This document shows, in pieces, positions 21,801 through 35,900 of a stretch of 64,000 nucleotides of DNA; position 1 is the stretch's first letter; every line of letters starts with the position of its first letter. The stretch comes from Macropodus opercularis (Eukaryota; Chordata; Actinopteri; Anabantiformes; Osphronemidae). The position numbers and the translations under genes are program-made. Under the pieces are notes generated by a model. That model was not told where the DNA came from. It did not search any database and worked only from the letters and a program-made list of their open reading frames with translations. The stretch covers positions 7,582,001-7,646,000 of the forward strand of contig CM061098.1 in NCBI GenBank assembly GCA_030770545.1. Direction: 5' to 3'.

Positions 21801-24749
21801 TACCTGCAGCAGGACCCGCACTCCTGAAAGCGAGGAGGGACGAGTGAACACAGATGTAAGAATAAATGGCGAGCATCATAAGCTATAAACTAATCATTAC
21901 TAAAACACCATCTTAATTCTAAAAAGCAAAATAAACAGCAATAATTTTCTTCATGTCCAGCAACTATAGTACCATTTAATCATTCATACGATTGCCCACA
22001 GATCATAAAACCAAGCCAAATGGATTTAACTATTACCTCAAGTTGTATTAAAACTTAAAGGTAATGCAATATAACACAATTGGAAAGTTAGATCATTCAA
22101 CAGTGTACAACAGATTTGTGTATTTTTGTCTGCCAGAAAATAATTACATTTATGTGAGTCTCAGCCTATGTGGAGGATTACCATAGCAGAAAAACATGTC
22201 CCAGACTCGGAGCAGAGTGTTGAATGGCAGGTGTCGTGTAAACAGACACATCAGCCAGTCAGTGGCGAACATGAGCGGCTCCACTCCGTGGCGTTGCAGG
22301 TGTTTGTGCGCCGCCGCACACGTCCTCTTCAAGACCCAGCTCAGCATGGCTGCGTCAAACAGGACTCCCTCCTACACAGCACATCACAGCAGGATTACAA
22401 TCAGTCTGAACTAAATCTGGCCCTGTTTATAGTAACCGTTAAATATCTGTCTTCTGGCCTTCACGTAAACTGTATGAGTGTGTCAGTGTGAATGTGTGCG
22501 TCCTCACCAACAGAGGGCTATAATATCCAGGCAGGTATTGCTCACTGATCTGCACCAAACACCAGAACGCCTCCTGCCAAGGTTACAATGAGTCTGTGCT
22601 TGAGCAGCGTTCTGTTTCAGTGAAATCTAGATGTGTTTGCAACGTTGTTATCCAACACAGGGGGGACTGTGTTAGTGATTGCTACCTCAGCAGGCATGTT
22701 CATCAGCAGCACTGCAGCCACAGGCCCTTGTGCCTGGCAGTAACCCTCTTCTGGTTGGTACTGAGTGTAGGCTTTTAGGACTCGAAACAAACCACGCTGC
22801 CTGCAAACACATACAGACCACATGTTTAAATGTGAATGTTTACTGACAGAGGGGGGTTTGCGCAAGAAAAGCATTCTGATATGTCAAAACTATCAAAGAT
22901 TACATGGTAGAATCAGAAGAAATGCTGCCTACCCATGTCCATCCTTGGAAAGGAACATCTCATGAAAAGGGAACTGACGGTCCAGGTCTCTCTCAATCAC
23001 ATCCACCCAGCTCTGCAGAGCAGGTTTGGAGTCCAGAGACTGGCACAGAGACAAATGGTAAATATCTACAAACCTAAAATTTCACCTGATACGTTTCTAC
23101 ACAAAGTCACAAAATAGTGATCTTCAAGGACCCTCGTGGCAGCAAACAAATACATTTCATTAAAGACAGAGAACATGAAATAAAACTGATTGTCACATAG
23201 GTTGTACTGAGTAACTAATCAATGAACCATTTATTTCACCGTTAACAAGTTTATGATTTAGTAAAATTATTCGTGGCTTTCTTGCCTGGTAAAGATTTTC
23301 GTTTTGCTTCATCCTGTCGGTAGCGCCACACAGCAGTGGCCAGCACTTGGCTCTGAGTGAGGCGGGGATGCCTTTCTGACACTGCACTTTGACCTGATGG
23401 TACATTCGTACAGAGACAAGTCACAAAAATCAGGAAACGCACAGGTGTGTCGCAGTGCGTCATAAGAATCACGCACAACACAAAAACAGGCCAGAATCTT
23501 GCCTGCTTGAGTAGATCTGCATTACATTTAATGTGGTTAAGCTGGGACACACCTTACTAGTCTTCTTCAACAAGACCCGATCCCATTGTTGAATAATGTT
23601 GATCCATTTGGTTTCCCTCTGCCTGACCAACTCAGGGGCTGGGCCCAAATTCCTGACACATAACCACACATTTTCATAATGTTTACTCAATGCAATGGAC
23701 ACCATAAAGTGTGCAGAGTTGCAGCAAGCACATTTGTGAGTTGTCATTATAGGAAGGCAGTGCTTCGAAAAACAAGACAGGAAACAGGAAAACCACACGT
23801 TAGCAATGTGCAGTCTCCATAGCAACAGGCCAGGATGTTATCAATGGGGTAAAGACAGCAGGTAGAAATGTGCTTGTCTGGCCTGATTTAAATTGAACAC
23901 TGTTTCACCTACACACATTTCTACATGGACTTCACATGCTTCTGTAGAATTATAGGCACTTCTAGAGTATAAGATGTTGTTGCCATTGGTTTTGTCTCCT
24001 CTGAGTTTACTCTACTGTGGCCTTTGTGTTAGGAGCTGCTCTAGTGCCTCTAGGTCACCGATGTCTGAATTACAGCAGCTTTACTTTCATTTGCTGTTTT
24101 CTTATTTAAATGCAGTAATTGCAAAACTAAAGTTCAAGCCGTTCTTTCTGTGCAAGGCTTTGTGCACTTTCACTGCACATTATGGTTTAGCAGCTAAAGC
24201 ATTTCATATAAAACCAGTATGTTAAGTGACTTTTGCATGTGTCATTTGCCCATTTAATGGTGTCTTGGGTGGATATGCTCTTCTGACTCATAAGAGCTGA
24301 ATCAAAACGCCCGCGTTCAGACAGTGGAGCCTCTCTGGAAACAAACGTTTTGCTTTGAAAGAAAACCTCTGGTAACTTGCCATCTATTAATAGGGGCATT
24401 CTACAACATTTTGGCGCACTTTGTTTTCATAAACTATACATGGCAGTCCATAGGTTTAATATTTACTGAAATGTATATTATCTGATCCATTTTAGAAACT
24501 ATAAGGCTTCCAAATTGTACTTTGAGGCACATATTTGTTTAACTTGTCTGAGAAGGAGTAGGCTTGTGTCTTATCAGTAACACGGTGTAAGCACCAATGC
24601 AGAACTGCTCACCCAGCTGTGGATCCATTGGTCAGAATGAAGCCAAACCGGTCGGTCTCAGGCTCCAGACTGACCTCGGACTCTGCATCAGATCCAGAGC
24701 TATCCTCTTCACAGAGGTTCTTCTGGGTTGGACTTGAGGGACCCAGCAT
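18830..24749 (-). CDS. tbc1d10c: TBC1 domain family member 10C (carabin/EPI64C-like RabGAP) with long C-terminal tail
   Basis: TBC1D10 proteins stimulate GTP hydrolysis by Rab GTPases; human TBC1D10C (carabin) also inhibits calcineurin and Ras. Exons in transcript order: 24749-24613, 23652-23553, 23393-23286, 23039-22933, 22800-22686, 22573-22508, 22371-22182, 21823-21666 and 21397-18830, giving 1182 residues. The N-terminal block matches the family (NLGPAPELVRQRETKW). The TBC domain spans about residues 83-300 and keeps the arginine finger (IERDLDR, R136) and glutamine finger (GYCQ, Q173). The last exon alone codes for residues 328-1182. It is Glu/Thr/Gln/Ser-rich, then basic and coiled-coil-like (Arg/Glu/Lys-rich), and ends TYAESYF. 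Human TBC1D10C has 446 residues, so the tail is far longer here. Intron 3 appears to use a GC donor (23285-23284). Linkage to rad9a matches human 11q13. Confidence 0.9.
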
Positions 24750-26236
24750 CTTACTAAAAAGCAAGAAGAGGCGCTCATTGTTCAACGTGTCTTCTCTCGC
24801 TCTGTGGCTCTGTGTTCGAGCGTGTTCGAGCGCCCTATATCAACAGGCTTTGACTTGATCACGACCAGCAGTACTTGTAGAAGTTGTTAGTAGTATGCTA
24901 AGCTATGTTGTAGTAAGAACTGTTCTTCAGTAATTACCATTTACCGTTTTCGAGTCAGGGTTATGAGCTCGGCTGGATCAAAATGACACAGCCTATATGT
25001 AAACAAACCAATAAATCTGTTACTAAATAAACATTAAAATGTAATTACCGTTCACATTTCCGTCATGTTCTATTACTGGGCTGCCAAAAACGTGAAGTGT
25101 TAGATCCCACACTGATAGACTTCCTCTCTCTCTGTTGCTCCTTTGCTCTCTCTCTCTCTCTCTCTCTACTCCGACAGCATTATGAAGGTATGATGCCCAA
25201 CTTCCCTGTTTCAAACAACAGCATAAAAACTGAGTGTTTAAAATATAACGACTTCAGTTATGGAAGTGAAAGTCAAACATAAGCAAACATCAGAACGGAT
25301 CAGTCCTAATAAAGTCCGCTGATTATGTGAATTTAAAGTTTGTGTAATCACGTTGCGTTTGCTTGCAGCAACAAGTGCGGTAATTATTCGAGCACGAAGC
25401 GCTTTTAAATGCATCACCGAGAGCGGAACTGTACAGAGCTCAACCAAAGAAGCATTAACGAACGCAGCACAAGTCCAGTGGCGCAGTTTAGAGACCGCTG
25501 TCTGCAGTTGCTCACCGAAACGTCCCTCCGAGGTAAGTCTGGTTTAGCTTAATTATACAGGCGAACAGCGCACTGCTGATCGTTACTTGATCTTTACAAA
25601 CCGATCCATCCAAAATGCATTATTGCTAACATGTATGACCTGGGGCGATAAAACCAACAACCTACATTTTAAGACTAACTAATCAACCAGTTACACAAGA
25701 TAATCGTCTAACAGACGTAGAGACAAGCTTTACTGACGGTTATATATTTATGTGTGGTGAGGCGTTCAGGTCTGTCGTTCAGAGAGTAAATACAGAATAA
25801 CCGCAAACGTGCAGTTCTTGGAAGTAAGATATAGTAATATAATTACTTATAATACATATATAATACTCTGCAGACTACATCGTGATTAACGTTTTGTTGA
25901 GTTTCATTTGTTTATTATTTAGGATACTTTTCAATTTATCTGATAAACAATTTTCGGGGTAGGCGCGTCTTTGACTGCTTAATGAACAGTTATTATGTCA
26001 GTGAATTGGGATCATTTCATTTTTTCCCATTATTTCGGCGTCTCGTAAACGTAACAAACCGCTGACGTAACAGCAGGGATTTGGGCGCAAGCTTATGGTT
26101 GTTCTCTGGCAGCTGGCAGACTCCTCACTCACGCACCCATCCCGTGTTTTCACATTGGATCGGTCCCTGTGTCTGCAGGTCACCTCTATTAATGAGCCTT
26201 AACTCTTACAGCTTTGTCTCCGCCCTCTTTGCTCAG
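24750..26236. promoter_or_regulatory. Head-to-head promoter region of tbc1d10c and ndufs8
   Basis: The ndufs8 transcript probably begins with a non-coding exon ending at 25532 (CTCCGAG followed by GTAAGT), spliced to the acceptor just before its ATG at 26237. On the minus strand an acceptor directly before the tbc1d10c start exon (exon from 24753) implies a further upstream 5' UTR exon that I cannot place. A (CT)n microsatellite runs from 25146 to 25167. The intron 25533-26236 shows no other gene. Confidence 0.5.
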
Positions 26237-27634
26237 ATGTCCACTGCCCTAAGTCTACGACTCCTCCACTGCTACTCAAAACCAGGTGCAGAAGCAGGTA
26301 GTGTCTAAAAGTGATGAAATGTTAAGGCCAGCGTCATCTTATCACACTGTTTGTCTCTTCAGGCACTTTTGGATATGGCATGCGCTCTTTCAGTCTCAGT
26401 GTGAGCAGGGAGGGCTACAGTAAGTAAACCAAGACCTTGATGGGCTACAATGGGAGGAATGCAGGTGCCCATGTGTTTGACATTGAAAGGAAATGATATA
26501 TCATCTGTCACACTCTCCTTTATTCTGCTTGCAGAATATGTAAATGCTCAGGAGATGTCAATGGACCTGAGATCCATCACTGACCGCGCTGCCACAACCC
26601 TCCTTTGGACTGAACTCTTTAGAGGTCACTGTGATTTTAGTGCAGACATCCCAAGCCACGCACAGCGTTACATGACACGCGCAGTGATAGTCAACATCCA
26701 ACAAAATATTTGTTATCACACTGGCAAGGATACACACACTTATACACACACCTATAATTAAACCTTGAAGAACTGAAAAAAACCTGAAAAGCGGATGTAT
26801 AGTTTTTATTCATTAATTCATCCCTTACATGAGTCGTGTATTTTCTATTCTTCTATTCTTCGACACTTTCCTCCAGGTTTGGCGATGACCATGAGTTACC
26901 TGTTTCGTGAGCCTGCCACCATCAACTACCCATTTGAGAAAGGCCCTCTGTCGCCCCGCTTCCGTGGAGAACACGCCCTTCGTCGCTACCCTAATGGAGA
27001 GGAGCGCTGCATTGCCTGTAAGCTGTGTGAGGCCATCTGTCCAGCTCAGGTACAGTAAGCACACACACAGCAGCAATATCAACACTACTTAGATCAAATA
27101 TGAAACATAGTATAGGAAAAGTTGTTTTTAAATGCTTTATTCTGTTGGTGATGTACTATAGCTTGACTGTGCATCCAGTTATTCTCAATGAATGTGCTGC
27201 TAGGCCACTATCTAACATTTCTTTCCTTTCTATGTTTAACCCAGGCAATTACTATTGAAGCAGAGACTCGAGCTGATGGCAGCAGGAGAACAACTCGCTA
27301 TGACATTGATATGACCAAGTGTATCTACTGTGGCTTCTGCCAGGAAGCCTGTCCTGTTGACGCCATTGTTGAGGTAAAAACAATGAGGAAATTTTATGGA
27401 TCTGAAATTAGATGGTGGCTTAAATGTGCCTCACAGTTTGACACAAGAAGTAATGAGGCAGACCATTGATTGAAACTCTAAATTTTATTTTCTCTCCATC
27501 AGGGTCCCAACTTTGAATTTTCTACAGAGACCCATGAGGAACTATTGTACAATAAGGAAAAGCTTCTCAACAATGGAGATCGATGGGAAGCTGAAATAGC
27601 AGCAAACATACAAGCAGATTACCTATACAGATAG
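26237..27634 (+). CDS. ndufs8: NADH:ubiquinone oxidoreductase core subunit S8 (TYKY), mitochondrial
   Basis: NDUFS8 carries iron-sulfur clusters N6a and N6b, which pass electrons toward ubiquinone in the peripheral arm of mitochondrial complex I. Exons: 26237-26285 (or to 26297), 26363-26419, 26535-26624, 26877-27049, 27245-27373 and 27503-27634, giving 209 or 213 residues (human 210). Two ferredoxin-type 4Fe-4S motifs are intact: CIACKLCEAICPAQ and CIYCGFCQEACPVD. The protein ends AANIQADYLYR, as in mammals. The N-terminal ~35 residues are Arg/Ser-rich and poorly conserved, as expected of a mitochondrial targeting peptide. Two in-frame donors 12 nt apart end the first coding exon. An ATTAAA polyadenylation signal is at 27954-27959. 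Confidence 0.96.
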
Positions 27635-28189
27635 ACTGAGTGCTGTAAACTTACACAGCTCACTGAGGAACCATTCATGAAAACAATCCGTTTTACTTAC
27701 TGTGTTATCCACGTGAGATGAAGCTGTATCAGTATTTCTGAGTTACATTTGAACGTCACAAATGAGAAAACGCACAAATCATCTTTTTGTTTTTAAATGA
27801 TGGATGATATTCTCCTTCACTTTATGCTGTTGACTTTATAACACAGGACACATGGAACCTATGCACACTGTCTTTCTGACAAAGAATATTTATGTAATAT
27901 TGCTTATAGTATAAAAAAAGTACAATGAAGTGAACCGTCCATTCGTCTTTTGCATTAAAACACACTACAAAGTGTTTATTGACGGAATAGTAATAGCAAT
28001 ATGATTTGTCAAAACGTGCAGCATTAAAGCATACAGTGTGATATGAAAGGGTTAATATTGGGTGTATGGGAAGGCCTTACATGTGTGAACATTTTCTTGA
28101 TATGTGCGTTGTTTTATTCTTATGTTCTTGCGGAGTCGTGGTCTGTGAATCCCGCGGTACGTGCTTTAAAATTAAATGCGCTGTTGCCG
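27635..28189 (+). other. ndufs8 3' UTR and intergenic gap before ran
   Basis: This holds the ndufs8 3' UTR with ATTAAA at 27954-27959, followed by about 230 bp of sequence leading into the ran promoter. No other gene is visible. Confidence 0.5.
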
Positions 28190-28289
28190 CTGCATGATCA
28201 CGTGATAGGGGCGGAAACTGACTCATAGTCCACGCTGAATCTCCCGCGAACGCAGCCATTTACTCTTTCCTCTCTTCGTAGTGACACCG
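28190..28289 (+). promoter_or_regulatory. ran: ran promoter and non-coding first exon
   Basis: A perfect palindromic E-box ATCACGTGAT (28197-28206) is followed by a GC box (GGGGCGG) and a pyrimidine-rich start region (CTCTTTCCTCTCTTCG, 28264-28279). The first exon probably ends at 28289, before GTGAGT, and splices to the acceptor at 29131, 13 nt before the ATG. The 840-bp intron shows no other gene. Confidence 0.55.
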
Positions 28290-29143
28290 GTGAGTCTCAA
28301 TATTCTTTTCTTAATATATAGCAGCTCAGTTTCAAGATTATGTTCGTAGAGAAAGTCAATTAAAGCAACAATAACCGTGAATGTATGTTTTTGCGACTTG
28401 CGTTTTAATTTCAACCGCGTGAGGGATGCCCAACTAGACTAGGCCATTGGTTTTCCTATGCTAACTTAGCCGTTGGCTCGGTTAAAAGAATGGCTTCCAT
28501 GCTGTGCTAGCTGCTACGTTAGCAGACACAGCGCTGCATCCTCTCACTGCTTTGTTGCTGAACCTCACATGTGTTTGCTACTGCCGGTTAGTCGCACTTT
28601 AGATCCAATAAGGAGGGCGTCGATGTGCCAGCCTGGTTTTGGTGTCGACATCAGGTGGAACATTGAGCTCATTAGCTCGATGGTCTTCAGTTCGATTGTT
28701 CCAGTCGAACCAAAAAAAGTGCGGTGGCGCGTCGTATGGCGCACTCAAACTACCCATAGTTAGTAGCCAGATACTAACTGTTAGTGAAGAGATTCTAAAT
28801 AGGGCGTTTGTAATGGTCAGCAGATTTGTGTGTAAGCGTCCCATTAATTTAGTGACTCGTACAGAATTTTAGGCCAGACGTTAAGATATTGGCAACAGTT
28901 TCGCACGCTAGCGCACCGGGACGTTAACTTGCCTAAAATTGGCCACTATCCCTGAGTATCAGGCTAACAGTAAGTAACGTTATATCACCCGTGCGACTGG
29001 CGGTTAGGCCTAAATACACGTTCTCTAAATTTAACGTGAGGTGAGCTTATCGCTAGCGCCGCTAGCTTAACGACTCGCTTAGCTTAACAGAAAACGTGCT
29101 AACCATCCCGCCTTGTTGTCTTTGACTCAGAAAAATCGCAACC

Positions 29144-30539
<1,396 letters not shown>

Positions 30540-30860
30540 CCTGTTCCCTGAGTCACCCCTACCCCACCCCAGCTGTGGACAGAAGTTGTTGGAGTTTTGC
30601 CCCCTTTACTGTAAAATCCCTTTTCAGATTTTTTTATTTTTGAATTTTTTTGTTTGTTTTAAATAAGAAAACTTGGTTGGAAAAAAAACGTGGTTCTAAT
30701 TTCACTGTATAAGACACATCCACCCTAGTGTTGTTGTTGGCATGCCAACGTGCTACTCCTCATCTTCGAGCACCCTCCGCTGCACTTACCCAGCTCTCAT
30801 TATGCTGTTGTATGGTGTACTGGAAGCACTATGGGGAATAAACTTTGAATAAAAACATTC

Positions 30861-32519
30861 TCAATACAACATGTGTCTTATCTGTTTTGTTTATCATAAT
30901 GGCAGTCCCACAATCTGAGTGCTCGTTAATGTCCATTAGTAAATGATCTTGAATTTGTTTTTACTTTCACTGCTCATGAAATTTTGTTGCGCACTGAAAA
31001 CCTATAACCTCTGTTCTAATGTTTGGGTGTCAAGTTGGGATACTTACAAACCTATTGACATACAGTAGATGAAGTGTTCAGGTATTTAATCAAAAGTTAA
31101 TGGAATTGCAGCTGATTATCTTCATAGAGCCAAAAATGTTTCAGGTTTGCAGTATAGCAGTAATTTTTCTATTTCATCCTGTGACTAATTTGGAGATGGC
31201 TCATTTTAAGTAACTTAACTCAATGATGTAGTCCTTTGTCCACTGTACCTGAGTCATGGAAGTGCTAAATGCTGCAGTGTTGACTTAAAAGCCGCAATGT
31301 TATTCCAAACCATATGTGCTTGTGATGTCCACCAGATGTCAGTCACGTTCTTTCAGTCTGGTCACAGGGCCGTTCCCTTCAGGATTACATAATAATGTAA
31401 TGGCGCGTGAGTTTTACTGGTTCACACCCAGTGGTTACTATGCAACTGTCATGCTACTTACAATTTTCAATAATTTCCTGCATGCTCAGTTTAGTATTTT
31501 AAACATCTGACCCGGGTTTCTTTATTCAACATAGCTCAAGATACTTAAAGCCATCAAGTTGGTATCAGGATGCTCAATCCTCTTAAATCTCACCCAGCTG
31601 ATTTCAGGATTGATCTGTAAACCCAAGATGATGCTGATCACGTGCTTTACATAGAATCAGAAGACAGCCAGACTCTGTACTCGATTGACTAAGTGAATCC
31701 CAGGCAGTTATGTCAGGTAGGCATGATCCACATGCAACAGATGGGCCAATACTAAAATATAAGGTTTATTAATTCTTGTTTCTGCATCTTTCTATACTGT
31801 TTTAAGTAGTATAAACTTGAAGTAGTAATGAAACAACACAATTTTAAAGACCTGTTGAAAAGCAAGTGAGCTCTTCAATTGTTATTGAATTGATGTTTGT
31901 GTATAAACAATAACCCATTTTAATATATAAAATGCATGTTAACATTTATAATCTAATAACATTTTCCACACAGCATTCCAAAATCTGGATAAGTTATCTT
32001 TTAGCTTCAAAATTTGGTTTACTGTTCTATGGTTGTGATTATTTCTCAATCAGATGCAGGTTTGATGATATGGTAGAAGAGGAGGTAAAAAAGATGACAA
32101 AAACCACGAATTGCCTCTAGTCAGCTTATTTAGTTTTTTATGGTGTTACTGACTATGCTGATTCCCTGTCGACCGCTTTTATAGGCCTACTTTTCCCAGA
32201 GGTCATGCCTTCATACCATGTGAGAGGCACGGTAGATTATAAAAGTAATTTCTTTTTCTTTCATTTAACATTTGAAGACTCATGCTGGCTCACATGTTGT
32301 ACATCACAAGTAAACGGATTTGTGGAAAGAATGTATTAGGGTTCTGAGTAAATGCAGCCCACAATATTACTTTCGCTCACGACCAAATAAAGACACCCAA
32401 TGTTTAGAAAGTCAAGTCACAGCGTAGCGATCTATAACTCATAATTCAATTTCGAGCTCAGAGACATCGTCATGGAAGAAAAATAATTCCTACAACACCT
32501 AAATGCATCAATAATGCAG
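30861..32519. other. Intergenic region between ran and stx3
   Basis: I see no gene, RNA gene or repeat that I can support here. The sequence is AT-rich, and short open frames lack splice support and family resemblance. Confidence 0.45.
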
Positions 32520-32943
32520 GTGACTCGGGGCGTGGCGTCGTGCTACAGGGCAGGGGCTTTGTGTGCGCATGCGCCAGCGAGAAAAGTGCGTTTTAGAATG
32601 ATTACTGGTGGCCAACGGAGAAGCAGATTATACGGCTCCACGCAACTGTTGTTTTAATCCCCTGGCCGAGGAGATTTAGCAAAGAAAAACACTGGCCTCA
32701 AACCCAGCAGCCATATTGCACGGAAAAGCGACAGAAAGGCTAATCTTTCGCGATAACCGTGTCTCCTTACACACCTTTGTGAAGACTTTTGGGCAGTTTA
32801 ATTTCTCTCACTGGCGGCGGGTGCCTGTCGGACAGCTAGCTCCCCAGCTGGCTGAGGGACTCTCAGACCGGGCGGTTTCAAACACTTCACACCATACTGT
32901 GTCTTTCTCCTTGCTTTGAAAGTATTAAATAAACACAAGGAAG
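32520..32943 (+). promoter_or_regulatory. stx3: stx3 promoter and 5' UTR
   Basis: A near-perfect NRF1 palindrome TGCGCATGCGCC (32564-32575) lies in a locally GC-rich patch about 370 bp before the start codon. No TATA box is evident. NRF1 sites are common in TATA-less vertebrate promoters; use here is inferred. Confidence 0.5.
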
Positions 32944-35900
32944 ATGAAGGACCGATTGGAGCAACTCAGAGCGGTAAGTGTTGTTGAGGACATTTTGCTT
33001 CTGGTGTTTCTTATCTACATTTCATAGGCCTCTAAAAACGCCGTTAAAGGCTAAAGAAGTGAATAACCAGCTGTTTGTCACTTTTGGTGGGAAGCCTTTA
33101 GAATAAGCACTTGGCACTTCAGATAATATCCATTTGGATTTAACAGGCATCATGTGAGGACATAATTCAGATGATGTGTGTAGCAACACGTCAGGTTAAA
33201 CGATCTAAAATGGGGATGTTGGGTAAAAGTCACATTTATGTGAGGTGTTTCAGTCAGATGTAGTATAAGTTAAACTGCATTACCACCATTTAATAGAAGT
33301 ATATTTAAGGTTGATACGTCTTTGTTCCTTAATAGGTTGTAGTCCTGCCTCTAAACACACATTAATCAGATTTCAGCTACAACACTGCTCAGTCACCTGT
33401 AAAAATTTTATAACTGATGATTCATATTTGAGGGATTATTGTTTAACAGTTAACTGACATAATATCAGGTTTGCCAAGCAAAAATCAGAAAAGTTCAATT
33501 AGATTTTGGTTTCTTTAATGTGAACCTAATAAATAATGATTCAGTGATGGATTTTTAAAGGGTATTTTAATAGGCTGTGGTTCTATGTCAAATGAATAGA
33601 CAAACTATTCAATAATGACACTATTGGAGTTGAAGCAGTTTGAACCAGGGTTTATACATCATCGCATCATCAAAATCAGATTATTGTGTACGTTTGCTTT
33701 AGAAACACTAATTATTAGTAGTACAAGATTTTCTTCCTGTGCAGAACTTCAAATACAATGAAGATGGAAAATGCACTTGCTGCCAGTCCGCGTGCAGCCT
33801 TGATCCCATTGTAACCCTAGTCTGGATGTGTTGGTATAGCTACCTGAAACTCCTGGACAAATATTTGCTGTTCGAAACTGTTGAACTGCAGAGTGCCGGC
33901 GGCATCTGCATCGCACACCACTAAAGAACAGATAAAAGGCAATGATCTGTTGACAGTGTATGTGACGTCCTGTAAAGCTGTGGAAGGGTTCTACTATAGG
34001 ATGCTACTATTTAGCTTCTTTATCATTATACCCATTTCACACTCGCCCACCATTTGTGTTTTCCTCCTCTTTCTAATGTTTAACTTGCTGGCTGGAATCT
34101 GGGCTGTATATTGGCACCTGTGAATGTGTGCAGGCATATGTTGAGTGTTCGTATGTGTGTGGTCTCATGCCGACAGTGTGATCCTGTCACCTGACATATT
34201 GTGGATCTGGAGAGAGAAGTGGGAGGAACCAGGATATGAGCTTAACATGTGTGGGAAGCTTACTTTTATGTATTATTTAGCTTTCAGGTTAATAAGCTGC
34301 ATTTTAAGCTTCATTTTGCAGTGAACAGTAAGATGAGTTGATACTGTTGCTATGTTTCTCATACTTCCACATTATGATCCTGAAGGCTGAATTAGTTTAA
34401 CGGGTTTCTGTTATTTAGGCTTTTTGTTCTGTTTCCTACTTTCAGTCAGAACCATGCCCTTTTCAGTTCTCTTTGTGCAGTAGGCTGAGAGGAAACTGGC
34501 TTGTTGGAATAATGTTGTTACTTTGTTTCCCCACCCAGCTCAGATATCGACACAATGAATGGGTAAAATTGCAGCAGCGAATCATGGCTCCTTCTGTGGC
34601 ACATGGAGATTTTAAATCCCTTGTCAGATTTCAGCTCTGCATTAACACAAGTCCTGATGGAGTATTTTGGCCTCTGAGGGCAAATCTGACCCCCAGATCC
34701 CAGTCCTGCTGTTGTGATAGTTAGTTGCTCATTTTCTAAATCATCCCATGGGAAAACGCAGTCATACCACTGCAACTCTGTTATGTTATCGCTCATTAGC
34801 CTGCCAAATATTTTTAACTTGTATTTGTATGATGTCTAAATAGTTAAAAATGAGCTCTCAACTGGCTTATTGATTATTAGACCAGCTGGGGGTTATGTGA
34901 ACTGGTCGTTCTGAATGAGTTGAGGCGTTAAGGCAGGTAATGTTTCCTCATTTATGACCTTCAGAGACAAAGTCTGACTGTTTATCACAGGTGTCCTCAA
35001 GAAGACAATCACCGGAATCATAAATTAACAGTGAGCAGTCAGCAGACTGTGATTGTCCTTGTTTGTAGTCTTTTAATTTTAGTGTAAAAGTCACTTTACA
35101 TTTTGCAACTGTTGAGGCTAAAATAATGAGCTTAGCCCTGTTGTATTTGTTGTTGCTTGTACTTTGTTTTTGGTTCAATGACTTTATTTTATGTAACTTT
35201 CTACTAATTCTACTAAGTCAAAACAGCCCTGATTTGGTCTGTTTTCAGAGAGACAATTTGTTGTTTGACTGTGGCTGCTGCATTGTAAAACATCTGTCTC
35301 GTCACCGCCTTGTTAAGGGGAGTTACGCAACATGACATATGGTCATTTGTATGCAGAATAAATGTTTTGAATATAAGGAAAAAGCCAGTGTCTGACCTGA
35401 TATTTCCATCATTCATGTGGCTTGTTTGTAGTTTTCTAATCTCGATGTCCTTTGTAAATGTTGTGTAGTATGTTTAAGGTTTGGATGATTACACAATCTT
35501 GATGTAACTAGCATGAGATTGGACCATTTTTGATGATTTGGGGGAAAAATACTGAGAAAATCTAATTTGTCATTGCACTGTTCAATCTCTCGGAGATTGC
35601 AGCTGCACATGGTGACATGTTTGCTTTAAACCTAAATATTTGCTTTTAAAATAGGATGATGCAGGACTGGACTTATTTAATCGTCAGCGGTCATTGCTAT
35701 AAGATAGTGGTTAATTTAATCTAGTTTCACAAGTACACACATGCCTTTCATACACAAGCTCACAATCATGAAGGTTGACGCCACTACAGTACCAACCCCC
35801 ATGTAAAGACCAGACACTGTATGGGTTCCACATTTTTTATCAGACTAAGCTGTCACCCAGTTGAGTCAGAAGATTAAAAGCAAAAACAAGAAATTTTAGA

